Counted from the first letter of the stretch, positions 43,194 to 52,658 are shown. The stretch: DNA of 64,000 bases from Streptomyces hygroscopicus (GCA_002021875.1 CP018627.1:1-64000), one strand, 5' to 3'. A program made the numbers and translations. Notes: a model not told the origin generated them from the sequence alone.

Positions 43194-46100
43194 TCAGCCT
43201 TCGTCGTCAGTGCCCGGGTCACGCAGTGGACGCAGGCCCCGGCTGGGGCCGCTGGCCTTGATGTTGAACAGGTAGCGGCCCAGGAAGTTGATGTGCCGGT
43301 CCTTGAGCGGGGAGAGGCGGGCGGCGTCCTCGTCCTTGATGTCGTGGCCCTCGGCGCGGAGCTGGGCGACGGCGGCATCCAGGTAGCGGGTGTTCCACAG
43401 GACGACGGCGTTGAGGACCAGGCCGAGGGCGGCGAGCTGGTCCTCCTGGCCCTCGCGGTACGCCTGGCGGATCTGCCCGCGGCCGCCGTGGCAGATCGCG
43501 CGGGCGAGCCGGTGGCGGGACTCCTGCACGGTGAGCTGCCGGTTCATCAGCCGCCGGTAGGTGTCGTCTACCGGGTCGACCAAGGCGAGCAGGTGCATGG
43601 TCTTGTCGATCCGCCCGTACTCGGCGAACGCGGCGCCCAGCGGGGTGGGGTGGCCCTCGCGGCCGAACATCCGCAGCAGGTCATAGGCGCGGACCTGGTT
43701 GGTGATGAGCGATCCGGCGACGCGGAGCATGTCCGGCCAGTGCGTGGCGATCCTCTTGAGGTTGACCTTGTTGCAGGCCACCGCGTCCAGCGGCCCGTAC
43801 CCGGCGGCCAGCACCTCGCCGCCGGGCAGATCGGCCCGCCAGAACCGCTGGTCCTGAAGGTCGCGGAAGCGCGGGGCGAAGCGGAAGCCGAGCATCTTGT
43901 ACAGGCCGAACGCCATGTCCGAGTATGAGGCGTTGTCGGTGGCGACCATCTCCGGCTTCACCCCGCCGTCGAGGTTCAGCAGGGTGTCCAGGGTGTAGAG
44001 GCTGTCGCGCGGGGTGCCGCGTACGACCATCGCGCCGATCCCCGCGACCTGGTCGTTAGCTGCGTCGAGCCAGGTCACGCCGCGTTTGTAGCCGTAGTAT
44101 TTCGGTGAGGAGCCGGTGTTGATGCTCTTGACGGGGACGACGAAGCGCAGGCCGTCGACGGAGGCGAGCAGGCCGCCGCCCCACATCTGGGCCAGCTCGA
44201 TGCGGGACTGGGCGGTGATGAGCGCGGCGTTCGCCGCGGCGATGGTGTCGGCGCGTACGTAGTTCTGGTCGACGTGGGACAGGCGCGAGCGGGTCAGCGC
44301 CTTGTTCTCCGGGTCGATGACCGGGGTCAGGCCGATGTTGCAGCTCTGCGAGACCAGCAGGGCGACCAGGGAGACGAGCAGCCCCTCCATGCGGGTGCGC
44401 CGCTCGGAGACGTGGCCGAAGGCGTCGAGGAACCCGGTCCAGGAGTGGACTTCGAACAGCAGGTCCGGCAGGTCGATCCTGGGGAGCATCGCCTCCGTGG
44501 TGTTCTTCAGCCAGGTCAACGGCTCCGGCTCGCCCACCGCGCCGAGCTTGTCCACCGACAGGCGGGCGCGGCCGCCCCCCTCGGGAACGACGATCTCCAC
44601 CTTTGCGTCGGTGCCGGCTTCCTCCAGGCGGTCGGCCATCTGCCGCCATGCCGTGTCCAGCCCGCGTACGAGCTGGGCAAGGTGTTCGTCGGCGTCCTCG
44701 GTCAGCGACAGGCCCGCCAGCACGTCCGCATGCATCGCCTCCCACCGCGCCCCGTCCAGCAGCCTCGCGCGCGGGTCGGACCAGCGGTTCGACGGGGCGG
44801 CGAACACGTCGCGCCGGTTCAGTGCGCGGTGCAGCTGCTCCAGCACGCACACCACGTACGCGTCCCGGTCGACCGCCCTCTGCGGCAGCTTGGCGTTGGA
44901 GAACACCGCCCGCTTCCACATCGCCGGCACCAGCTCGGCGTCGACCTCGCGAGGCAGCAGCGGCCGCTCCTTGACCCGGCGACGCGAGAGCGCGGGCAGA
45001 CGGCGCACCGCCTTCAGGATGCGCCGCCCGGCCGGGGCCGCGCCCAGCGCGTCCGACTCGCCCAGCAGGGACAGGAACGGGCGCACGGTGTTGTAGCGCA
45101 GGGCGAGTTTCTCGCGCATCGCCGCCTCGGCCGACCCGTCGTCCTCCGGCACCAGGGCCTCCACCGTCGCCACCGCCGAGGAGACCGCCGTCCGCGGCAC
45201 CGCCTCCTCCACGGCCGCCCACAGCGCGGCCACGTCCAGGTCCGCGTCGTGCTCGGCGACCAGGTCCAGCTCCTCGGTGAGGATCTTCGACGCCTTCGCC
45301 AGAATCCGGACCGCCTTCCCCAACTGCGGCAGCATCGCGAGGCGTTCGCGATCCGACGCCCGCCGGGCGGGGCTGATCAGCCGGTTCGCCATCAGCACCG
45401 CGAACAGGTCCAGCGCGTCATCGATCGCCTGCGCCTCCAGCTGACGCACCACCGCCGTCAGCAGCGCGGTCCGCCGCGGCTCCGGCGCCCGCTCGATCGT
45501 CTGCGCCTTGCTCAGCTGCCCGTACCGGGCCAGCGTGGACAGCCGGTTCACCGGCACCCGGGACAGGTTCACCCGTCCCAGGGCGAACGCGGAGATCTCT
45601 TCCACCCGCTCCATGGCCCGCACCATCGCGGTGCCCGTCGACTTCGTCGGCGGCGTCCGCAGCCGCTCCAGCTCCGAGACCCGCCTGCCGTCCGGCACCA
45701 CCAGCAGCTCCGCCAGCGCCGGCGCGAGCGCGGGATCGGCCCGGTGCGCGGCGCGGGTCACCGCCTCGTACAGCCGCCGCTCGGCCGTCGTACGGGCCTC
45801 CGACACCTGCCGGGCCAGCACCGACACACCGGGCAGCAGCACCCGGTTCTTCCGCAGCCACGTCACCGCATGGTCGAACAGCGCCACCGGACCCTCGGCG
45901 TGTGTCCACGCCCGCCCGTACAGGAACCCACGGAACTCCCGGCCCCACTTCAGATCGGTGAAGTCCCGGTACTTGAACCGCTCCTGGATCTCGTCGGCGT
46001 GCTCATACGGCGTCCGGCGCCGCTCCGGGTACCGCTTCACGCACGAGGCGTCGGCGATGCCGCGCTGCCCGGCCAGGTACTCCACGACCTCCCACGGCAC

Positions 46101-46334
46101 CGCCAGCGGATCATCGGCCAGGAACCGGCCGATGTAGCGCACCGTGCAGATCTGCAAGGCAATGCCCAGGCGGTGCGTGTCCGTACGCCGCAGCGCGATC
46201 AGATCGCGGTCGTCATCGTCGAGGAAGAAGAACCGCTCCAGCTCCGGACGCGTAGGCGCCGCGGTGAACGTCCCGTACGCCTCGGCCTGCTCGTCAGTCA
46301 GAAACTCCACCGGCACGGACCGGACCGTAGCCAC
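43194..46334 (-). CDS. tnpA: Tn3-family transposase TnpA
   Basis: 1046 residues, full family length. An N-terminal DUF4158 part (FLTDEQAEAYGTFTAAPTRP) is followed by the Tn3 core with ASVDGLRFVVPV, EMVATDNASYSDMAFG and a downstream glutamate region (MFGREGHPTPLGAAFAEYGR). There is no frame break. It lies 60 bp inside the right inverted repeat and reads towards the cargo. It should be active in cointegrate formation. Confidence 0.95.
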   Translation of the reverse strand: MATVRSVPVEFLTDEQAEAYGTFTAAPTRPELERFFFLDDDDRDLIALRRTDTHRLGIALQICTVRYIGRFLADDPLAVPWEVVEYLAGQRGIADASCVKRYPERRRTPYEHADEIQERFKYRDFTDLKWGREFRGFLYGRAWTHAEGPVALFDHAVTWLRKNRVLLPGVSVLARQVSEARTTAERRLYEAVTRAAHRADPALAPALAELLVVPDGRRVSELERLRTPPTKSTGTAMVRAMERVEEISAFALGRVNLSRVPVNRLSTLARYGQLSKAQTIERAPEPRRTALLTAVVRQLEAQAIDDALDLFAVLMANRLISPARRASDRERLAMLPQLGKAVRILAKASKILTEELDLVAEHDADLDVAALWAAVEEAVPRTAVSSAVATVEALVPEDDGSAEAAMREKLALRYNTVRPFLSLLGESDALGAAPAGRRILKAVRRLPALSRRRVKERPLLPREVDAELVPAMWKRAVFSNAKLPQRAVDRDAYVVCVLEQLHRALNRRDVFAAPSNRWSDPRARLLDGARWEAMHADVLAGLSLTEDADEHLAQLVRGLDTAWRQMADRLEEAGTDAKVEIVVPEGGGRARLSVDKLGAVGEPEPLTWLKNTTEAMLPRIDLPDLLFEVHSWTGFLDAFGHVSERRTRMEGLLVSLVALLVSQSCNIGLTPVIDPENKALTRSRLSHVDQNYVRADTIAAANAALITAQSRIELAQMWGGGLLASVDGLRFVVPVKSINTGSSPKYYGYKRGVTWLDAANDQVAGIGAMVVRGTPRDSLYTLDTLLNLDGGVKPEMVATDNASYSDMAFGLYKMLGFRFAPRFRDLQDQRFWRADLPGGEVLAAGYGPLDAVACNKVNLKRIATHWPDMLRVAGSLITNQVRAYDLLRMFGREGHPTPLGAAFAEYGRIDKTMHLLALVDPVDDTYRRLMNRQLTVQESRHRLARAICHGGRGQIRQAYREGQEDQLAALGLVLNAVVLWNTRYLDAAVAQLRAEGHDIKDEDAARLSPLKDRHINFLGRYLFNIKASGPSRGLRPLRDPGTDDEG

Positions 46335-46453
46335 CCGGGAAGACCCTCCCAGCGGGTATCGCCGAAGCCCAGCAACACCACGAGATCGTGTGCTACCCGA
46401 GCAAGATCAATCTCACCGGCACTTTCTGTACCTCAACTAAAGCGCCGCCAATT

Positions 46454-46660
46454 GCATCGGATGCGAACTGGCGACGGTATGCGTATGGCGGCCGGGTGAG
46501 GTGAGGCTGAGGCCGCTGGTCAGCGACATCAGGCGTCAGGGTGCCTTGTTGACCGTAGCGTTTGGCGAGGGGTAGAGGGAGTTCTTGTCACCCGCGGGGG
46601 TGGATGGCCTGCGGTTTCAGCTCGGGCTCGCATCCGATGCGGTTTCCTCGCATCAGATGC
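46454..46660. repeat. three GCATCNGATGC palindromes upstream of the integrase trio
   Basis: 11-bp palindromes with a variable centre lie at 46454-46464, 46630-46640 and 46650-46660. The last two are exactly 20 bp apart and their flanks match (CTCGCATC-GATGC). They precede the first integrase gene by 23 bp or more, so they may be recombination core sites or operators of the module. Confidence 0.5.
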
Positions 46661-46682
46661 AAGTTACGGAGAGTGGTGGCCG

Positions 46683-47807
46683 ATGAGGTTCAGAGGGACC
46701 GTGCCGGGGGCGGCGACGCTGCACCTGGCAGATGGGGTCGCCCTGCTGCGGCCGGAAGAGCAGGTGTTCACAGCGATGCTGGGCGGATTTGCCAACCAGC
46801 AGCTCGCGCGGAACCTGGCCCGCTCCACGGTCGAGGGCCGGGAGAACACGGTGAAGGCGTTCGCCGCCTACGTGAACGCCTTCCCGTGGCAGTGGACACC
46901 AGCGATGGTCGACGAATGGCTTGGTGACCTGCGCTCATTGCGTGACCTGAAGCGCTCGACAATCCGCTCGTATTCCGAGGCCGTCCGCTCCTTCTGCCAC
47001 TTCGCCACCGATCCGCTCTACGAGTGGGCCAGCACCTGCGAAGAGCGGTTCGGTTCCCACCCGGTCCAGGTCGTGCACGAGTGGAACACCGCCGTCCACG
47101 TCCAGGACAACGAAGCCGACGCGAAGAAGCGGGCCTTCACCAAGGCCGAGCTGCATGCCTTCTTCGCCCACTGCGACGACGAGGTTGCCCGCATCCGGGC
47201 CTTCGGCCGCAAGGGCTGGCTGCCGGCCTTCCGCGACGCAACCCTGTTCAAGACCGCGTACGCCTACGGCACACGGCGGAACGAGACACGGATGCTGGAC
47301 GCCGCCGACTTCGGACGCAACCCGCACGGAGCCGAGTACGGCGAGTTCGGCCTATGCCGGGTCCGCTTCGGCAAGGCCAAGAAGGGGTCCCCTCCCAAGC
47401 GCCGTTCCGTGCTGACCGTCTGGGACTGGACTCCCGACATCCTGGACGAGTGGTTCACCGAGGTCCGGCCGCAGTTCGGCGCCGAGGGCAACCCCGCAGC
47501 ATGGCCCTCGGAACGCGGACTGCGCATCGGCTGCCAGCGGCTCAACTCCCGCTTCATCGCCTACCGCCAGGCCCTGGGCATGGACGAAGGGCTGGACTTC
47601 CACTCCTTCCGCAGGTCCTACGTCACGCACCTGATCGAGGACGGCTGGGACCCGCGGTTCGTCCAGGAACAGGTCGGTCACGACCACTCCAGCACAACCT
47701 CGATCTACACCTGCGTCAGCTCAGACTTCCGCACCCGCACCCTGCGGCGACATCTCGACGGCACCGTCGCCGCCGCTCTGGAAAGTCAGAACCGGAGGCA
47801 GCCGTGA
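46683..47807 (+). CDS. tyrosine recombinase/integrase (first gene of intact trio)
   Basis: 374 residues. A core-binding domain (NLARSTVEGRENTVKAFAAY, RSTIRSYSEAVRSFC) precedes the catalytic domain, with the first Arg in AYGTRRNETRML (about 198), HSFRRSYVTHL (His/Arg about 306-309), QVGHDHSSTTSIY and the nucleophilic Tyr at about 341. All five catalytic residues are present. ATG 46683 overlaps AGTGGTGGCCG-type leader sequence. The last 4 nt overlap the next gene, so the three genes form one translationally coupled unit. Confidence 0.9.
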   Translation: MRFRGTVPGAATLHLADGVALLRPEEQVFTAMLGGFANQQLARNLARSTVEGRENTVKAFAAYVNAFPWQWTPAMVDEWLGDLRSLRDLKRSTIRSYSEAVRSFCHFATDPLYEWASTCEERFGSHPVQVVHEWNTAVHVQDNEADAKKRAFTKAELHAFFAHCDDEVARIRAFGRKGWLPAFRDATLFKTAYAYGTRRNETRMLDAADFGRNPHGAEYGEFGLCRVRFGKAKKGSPPKRRSVLTVWDWTPDILDEWFTEVRPQFGAEGNPAAWPSERGLRIGCQRLNSRFIAYRQALGMDEGLDFHSFRRSYVTHLIEDGWDPRFVQEQVGHDHSSTTSIYTCVSSDFRTRTLRRHLDGTVAAALESQNRRQP

Positions 47808-48139
47808 AACGCAAGGTCGGCTACACATGGAGGCTGCGTGAGGTGATGGGCGCTCACGGCATCTTCACCACCACCGAGCTGGTGCCGATGCTGCGCGACC
47901 GGGGCATCGAACTGTCCGCCTCGCAGATTCACCGCCTGGTGTCCGGCACCCCCGAACGGCTCTCCCTCCAGGTGCTGGCCGCGTTCTGCGACATCCTCGC
48001 CTGCACACCGGCCGACCTGGTCACGACAACCGCCGAGAACGCCGGAGTCCGCAAGACCGCGACCGGTGACGTTCCGGCCCCGCCCTCGGCGGTCGCGAAA
48101 CTGCGACCCCGGCCGGCCCGGATTCTGCCCGACGCATGA
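47804..48139 (+). CDS. small Cro/CI-type HTH protein (second gene of trio)
   Basis: 111 residues with a single XRE-like HTH: MGAHGIFTTTELVPMLRDRG, LSASQIHRLVSGTPERLSLQ, then AAFCDILACTPADLV, as in the HTH_26 group. The C-terminus is Pro/Ala-rich. GTG/ATG overlaps of 4 nt with both neighbours tie it to the two recombinase genes. It may act as a directionality factor or repressor (inference). Confidence 0.85.
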   Translation: MKRKVGYTWRLREVMGAHGIFTTTELVPMLRDRGIELSASQIHRLVSGTPERLSLQVLAAFCDILACTPADLVTTTAENAGVRKTATGDVPAPPSAVAKLRPRPARILPDA

Positions 48140-49671
48140 GCCCTACCTATACCCCCGAAGAGTGCGAGCGCTGGCACAAGAGGACCTGCGCCCGCTGCCG
48201 CCGGCGGGGCTGGTTCGCCGCCCGCTGGCCCGATGGCCACGTCTGCCGCACCTGCCACGACAAGGCCCTCCTTGTTCGCGGCACCTGCCCCAGCTGCGGC
48301 GACGAGCGCGCGCTGCCCGGCCTGCGGTCCGGGGACGGCACACGAACCTGCTCCGACTGCGCGGGCTTCATGATGTCCTACCGATGCTCTCGCTGCGGGA
48401 CGGAGGACAAGCTCCACCGCGCACGGCTCTGCACTCAATGCACTATCACCGACCGACTCAACGAGCTGCTGGATGACGGAACCGGCCGCATCCGCCCCGA
48501 ACTCCTCCCGATGGCCGACTCGCTCCTGGCCATGGACCGCCCGCTGTCCGGCCTCGCCTGGCTGAACAGGAACAAGGGGAAGCCCGGCTCCACCGCTGAC
48601 CTCCTCCGGCGGCTCGGCCAAGGCGACATCGAGCTGACCCACGATGCCTTCCATCATCTCCAGCCTTGGCGGGCCGCCGCCCACCTGCGGGAACTCCTCA
48701 TGACCTGCGGCATCCTGCCCACCATCGACAAACGGATCTGCTCGTTCGAACGATGGCTCATCGAGCACCTCGCCAGCATCCCCGACCCCGACCACGCTCA
48801 GATCATCCGCCGGTACGCCGCCTGGGAAGTCCTGCCACGGCTACGCTCTCGCGCCGAGAAGAAGCCGGTCACACCAGCCGCCCGAAGACGCGTCGCGGAC
48901 CAGGTCAAGCAGGCCACCGCGTTCCTCGACTGGCTCGCTGATCGGGACCACACCCTCGCCACCTGCGGCCAGACCGGCATCGACGCCTGGCACGCCGAAC
49001 ACAACCAGCACGTCCGCAACACCATCCGGAACTTCCTGCTGTGGTGTTCGGCCAGCAAGCTCACCCGGCCCTTCCGACTGCCTCCAGTGCAGATCAGCCG
49101 GGCAGCACCGATGCCGCAGGCCGAGCGCCTGGAGCTGATCGGCCGCCTTCTCACCGACCCGAGCCTGCCTCTGCGAGTCCGGGTGGCTGGGAGCATCGTC
49201 CTGCTTTACGCCCAGCCGCTCAGCCGCATCGTCCGCCTCACCCTCGACGACGTCACCCGCGCCGAACAGCAGACCCTTCTCCGGCTCGGCGAGCCGCCCT
49301 CCCCCGTTCCCGAACCGCTCGCGGAACTCCTGTTCCGCTGGATCGACAGCCGGGACAACATGAACACCGCGACCAATCACGCCTGCCGGTGGCTGTTCCC
49401 GGGCCGCCGAGCCGGGCAACCGATCCACCCCGACGTTCTGGCAGCGCTCCTGAACGACATCGGCATCCCCACCACCGCCGGTCGCACCGCTGCGATTCGG
49501 CAGCACGTGCTGGAGATGCCCGCCCCGGTCGTCGCGGAGGCTCTGAGCTATCACCGGGTCACCACCGCCAAGTTGGCCTCCGAGGCCGGAGGCACCTGGA
49601 GCCGATACGCCTCCGGAGACCACTGGCGGTCACCACCAGGCTGGACCCCTCGGAGAACTGGTGACAGTTGA
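48136..49671 (+). CDS. zinc-ribbon protein with degenerate tyrosine-recombinase core (third gene of trio)
   Basis: 511 residues. The first 110 hold four Cys-pair knuckles (CARCRRRGWF, CRTCHD, CPSCGDE, CSDCAGF, CSRCGTED, CTQC). The C-terminal half looks like a tyrosine recombinase with an arginine (LYAQPLSRIVRLTLDDV), LFPGRRAGQPI, RTAAIRQHVLEMPAPVVAEA and a possible tyrosine in TWSRYASGDH, but the HxxR box is not clear. It may be a structural or regulatory partner of the integrase. It matches the broken gene at 36334-37923 in layout. Confidence 0.8.
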   Translation: MSPTYTPEECERWHKRTCARCRRRGWFAARWPDGHVCRTCHDKALLVRGTCPSCGDERALPGLRSGDGTRTCSDCAGFMMSYRCSRCGTEDKLHRARLCTQCTITDRLNELLDDGTGRIRPELLPMADSLLAMDRPLSGLAWLNRNKGKPGSTADLLRRLGQGDIELTHDAFHHLQPWRAAAHLRELLMTCGILPTIDKRICSFERWLIEHLASIPDPDHAQIIRRYAAWEVLPRLRSRAEKKPVTPAARRRVADQVKQATAFLDWLADRDHTLATCGQTGIDAWHAEHNQHVRNTIRNFLLWCSASKLTRPFRLPPVQISRAAPMPQAERLELIGRLLTDPSLPLRVRVAGSIVLLYAQPLSRIVRLTLDDVTRAEQQTLLRLGEPPSPVPEPLAELLFRWIDSRDNMNTATNHACRWLFPGRRAGQPIHPDVLAALLNDIGIPTTAGRTAAIRQHVLEMPAPVVAEALSYHRVTTAKLASEAGGTWSRYASGDHWRSPPGWTPRRTGDS

Positions 49672-49690
49672 ATACGCGAGCCCACCAGTA

Positions 49691-50347
49691 TCACACCCGG
49701 GGTCGTGGTCGGGGTGGAGGGGGGCGAGGATCCAGATGCCGAGGAGGGCATTGGGGTCGAGGACGGGGTGGGGGCAGCGGTTGCGTGCGCGGGTCTGGGC
49801 TACGCAGGGGATGTGTTCGAGGGGGCCGGGGGGCGAGGTAGCGCAGGCAGAGGAATTGCACGACCGGGCGGGCTTCTGGTGCTGTCGCGTCCTGGGTTGG
49901 CGGGTCAGCGCACGAGGGTGGGCGTGGTGTGAAGTGGCCGGTGTCTTGCAGGCGGCGTGAGGTGAGGGCCCGGCTGCGCCGGAGGGCGTCCATGGTGCTG
50001 CCGGCGGGTTCGGTGGGAGTGGCGGGGCAGAGGGCGCGGTGGCGTACGCGGCACCAGGGTGAGCCGTCGCCGGATGGGTGGGCGATGCCGGTGTGGACGT
50101 GCCAGCGCTGGGATGGAGGCACAGCGATGGCTGAGAGTTCGTGCGGGTGGAGCGGGACGGGGTTGTGGCCGGCGGTGCGGCCGTACCACTCGATGTGGTT
50201 GCCACAGTCGGAGCACTGGCTCTGCTGGGCGGTGCGCAAGAGGCGGGTAGGGCTGTCCGGGGCTACGCGCAGGAAGCGTGGGGGACGGCGATGTTTATAG
50301 CTGCCGTCCCAGGCCCGGTCGTCGGCAGATGTGTTGGTGGCGTGCAT
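49691..50347 (-). CDS. DUF6083-type hypothetical protein
   Basis: 218 residues from ATG 50347. The block CSDCGNHIEWYGRTAGHNPV, PLHPHELSA and HPSGDGSPWCRVRHRALCPA is the Cys/His zinc-like core of DUF6083 proteins, found in streptomycetes. The C-terminal third is Pro/Arg-rich. ATG 50371 is an alternative start. It lies convergent with the recombinase trio. Function unknown. Confidence 0.6.
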   Translation of the reverse strand: MHATNTSADDRAWDGSYKHRRPPRFLRVAPDSPTRLLRTAQQSQCSDCGNHIEWYGRTAGHNPVPLHPHELSAIAVPPSQRWHVHTGIAHPSGDGSPWCRVRHRALCPATPTEPAGSTMDALRRSRALTSRRLQDTGHFTPRPPSCADPPTQDATAPEARPVVQFLCLRYLAPRPPRTHPLRSPDPRTQPLPPPRPRPQCPPRHLDPRPPPPRPRPRV

Positions 50348-50543
50348 GCGCGGCAACCTGGCAGGCAACACGCCGTATCAAGCACAACGCTGCTGCCGAT
50401 GTCGCCCGCCTGGCCGCAACACAGCCGCAACACACCGCGCACACGTTCCTATAACGGCCTTACGTTCGAGGGCAGTCGCGGTTCGGGTGGGCGAGCTGGC
50501 CGGCCAAGCGGGCCTGGGACGGGACCGTGTTCGAACAGCCGGG

Positions 50544-50855
50544 TCAGGTTGCTGGCGGGGCGGGGGGGGGGTCGTGGCCCGCGCAGAGGGTGCCCAGGAG
50601 GTGGTCGACGGGGGCACCGAGAGCGTGGGCGAGGGCGTGCCAGGCGGCGAGTGTGCCAATGGTACGGCCCTGTTCGATCTCGATGAGGGTGCGGCGGGAC
50701 AAGCCGGTGCGGGCGGCAAGTTCGTCGTAGGTCCATCCGCGTGCGGCCCGTAGGCGGGAGAGCTCGAGGCGGAGCTCGTCGAGGTTGGGGTCCGGCGGGA
50801 AGATCGTCACCGAACCATCGCACGGTGCATACCCCTGCTCCGTCAGTGTAGACAT
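50544..50855 (-). CDS. XRE family HTH regulator
   Basis: 103 residues with a clear XRE domain at about 28-85 (ELSRLRAARGWTYDELAART, GLSRRTLIEIEQGRTIGTLA). A run of ten G near 50565 lies in its last codons and could shift the C-terminus. The start may be a downstream GTG (VTIFPPDPNLDEL). It is divergent from a small hypothetical gene, with an intervening promoter region. Confidence 0.75.
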   Translation of the reverse strand: MSTLTEQGYAPCDGSVTIFPPDPNLDELRLELSRLRAARGWTYDELAARTGLSRRTLIEIEQGRTIGTLAAWHALAHALGAPVDHLLGTLCAGHDPPPAPPAT

Positions 50856-51139
50856 CTGCCCTATTTCGGCCGGGTGTCAGTCGAATGCTCAGGGCAGACG
50901 TCTTCACTACCGTGTGCCGCCGCCAGTCCGCCCCGCCCCGGACACGGGAGGGAGGAACAGAGCCGGCGACACGAAGCCCGCACGGAGGATGACGACCGAT
51001 GGGATCCGGCACGACCACGCACCCGGGACGGCGCGCCTGGACAGTGGAGATCCGCATGCACTCCTGAGGGCGGGACCTGCTGTGCGACCACTGCGGCCCG
51101 GTTCCCGTCGGCACTGGGCCTCCGGGTATCCACACTCGC

Positions 51140-51490
51140 GTGGTGACGACTCACCTGGCTCAGCACGCACGCGACGAAGCTCTTGCATACCACTTGCGGA
51201 CCTGCCAGTGCGGCGGCCACGCCTGCCGCTGGCATCCCCGGCACCGAGGCTGCGGCGGCCCCCTCGTCCTACTCCTCGTCCGCGACGACAGCGGACGCCT
51301 GTGGCGGCTGGCCGACACCTGCCGCACCTGCGCGGCTACCACCGCGCACGCGGCTGTCATCACCGAACCTCCTCACCACTCCCCCCGCTCCCCCTCACCC
51401 TCCGCACCGGCTGTCGTCCGGAGACTCCGCGACCCCCACGTCGCGCCAGGAGTCCAGCGCTCCCTTCATTCCGGAAAGTTCCCTGTATGA
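51140..51490 (+). CDS. hypothetical Cys/His-rich protein
   Basis: 116 residues from GTG 51140. RTCQCGGHACRWHPRHRGCG and RLWRLADTCRTCAATTAH give a Cys-rich core, suggesting zinc binding, with LVLLLVRDDSG between. I have seen this pattern only as an actinomycete hypothetical. The C-terminal 40 residues are Pro/Ser-rich. Confidence 0.55.
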   Translation: MVTTHLAQHARDEALAYHLRTCQCGGHACRWHPRHRGCGGPLVLLLVRDDSGRLWRLADTCRTCAATTAHAAVITEPPHHSPRSPSPSAPAVVRRLRDPHVAPGVQRSLHSGKFPV

Positions 51491-52253
51491 GCAAGGCCCC
51501 GAGGAGGTGCTCTGCTGGACCGATCCCTCGGCTTACGGTTGAGACTGATGACGGCTCAGCGCCGGGTACGCCCGCGAAGCAGCCATCGTTGGCGGCGTTC
51601 TGCCCTCTTCGGACTCTCCACTCCCCCTCCGCCTCCCCCTCATCATCAGTGGAGAGGAAGTCGCCCTGACGCCGCCGATCGCCGTCGAGTGGACCTCTTG
51701 AGCATCACTGGAGCCCCGGCAGTCAGCCATCATCTTCGGCTTCCGGGATTTGACAGGGTCCGGCTGCGGTGCCGGTGGCATGCTGCTGGTGGCGGCAAGG
51801 TGCAACTTCTGTACGCACAGGGCCGTTTGGGGCGAGCCGTAAGCCCCCCTGGTCCCACCGCTCGAGGTCGGCGCCCGAAGTCAGAATCATTGCATCTGCA
51901 CGTGCATCCCGTGGTCCGTACGAGTGAATCCACCGCTAATACGACAGCTAGCACAATGACCGCATCGCCGTAAACCGAAGTCTCCGATTAGCTCGCATAG
52001 CGCACGTCACCCACCAGCCTGATCACTTAAGACCGCTTCGTGAGCGGGTTCTTTCGAGGTGATACACGATTCCGGCAGGACGCCGATTCGGGCAGTTTGC
52101 GGATCGCGTCAATGAGGCGTTTGCATGAGCGCAGGGGTTGTGCGACCGGCTGTACGTTTACGTCTTGTGCGGGAAACACGTACCCGCATGATGCGGTCTC
52201 AGGGCGGAATGCAGCCGCCCTGAGACCCGTCCGCTCGAACACAGGAATGGATA
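51491..52253. other. no convincing gene
   Basis: About 760 bases with lower GC than the surroundings in places. Several frames are open but none has consistent codon bias and a ribosome site. It may hold promoters for the small membrane-protein gene that follows. Confidence 0.4.
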
Positions 52254-52520
52254 ATGCTCGACCGTTTTTTCCGAGGAGCCGTTCAGCCAGCCTCGGCGCG
52301 TAGTGAACGTAGCAGGCCATCACTATCGTCTTGGCAAAGCCGTGTGCTCGTTGCCTGGCAAGTCACGCTGCGGCTGCGCGCCGCACTGTTAGTGGTCATC
52401 CTGCTCTGGATGACCGCGGCCGGGCCCAGCCTTCCGTCCGCATGGGCGCTCCCGCTGGGGGCCTTGGCGGCTGCCCCAGGTTATTCAAGCGTCCGCTACC
52501 TGCGGATTCACCTCCTGTGA
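52254..52520 (+). CDS. small membrane protein
   Basis: 88 residues from ATG 52254 with AGGA upstream. One or two hydrophobic helices are visible (RAALLVVILLWMTAAG and SAWALPLGALAAAPGY), after a basic N-terminal half. No family recognised. Confidence 0.4.
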   Translation: MLDRFFRGAVQPASARSERSRPSLSSWQSRVLVAWQVTLRLRAALLVVILLWMTAAGPSLPSAWALPLGALAAAPGYSSVRYLRIHLL

Positions 52521-52658
52521 ACGCTGGGTGCCTGTTCCGGAGGGCAGGAGAGCTAGTCGGAGCAGGCACCCGCCCGCGCTGACGGCCGTATGCCGGTTTC
52601 GTTGGGGATTTTCTGCGCCAGGTCGGTGGACAGACGTCCCTGTAGAGGGAGAAATGAC

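Larger units (their letters stand above)
40006..46439. mobile_element. Tn3-family transposon with MocR and GNAT cargo
   Basis: 6434 bp bounded by 45-bp inverted repeats (40006-40050 and 46395-46439) that differ at one position; the core is GGTACAGAAAGTGCCGG. It contains a truncated resolvase, a MocR-type regulator, a GNAT acetyltransferase and an intact TnpA. No 5-bp target duplication is evident. If the repeats are taken to start at GG (40013 and 46432), the six further bases that still match are unexplained. Confidence 0.9.

Noticed and set aside
44274..46499. 741-residue plus-strand open frame
   Set aside because: Antisense of the intact tnpA gene; rich in His/Arg/Gln and extends past the inverted repeat.
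46683..49671. Classification as a standard recombinase-in-trio (RIT) element
   Set aside because: RIT elements have three recombinase genes. Here the middle gene encodes a 111-residue HTH protein and the third has a degenerate core, so the label does not fit.
49630..50205. 191-residue minus-strand open frame
   Set aside because: It overlaps the DUF6083-type gene in another frame and is Pro/Ser/Thr-rich with no motif.
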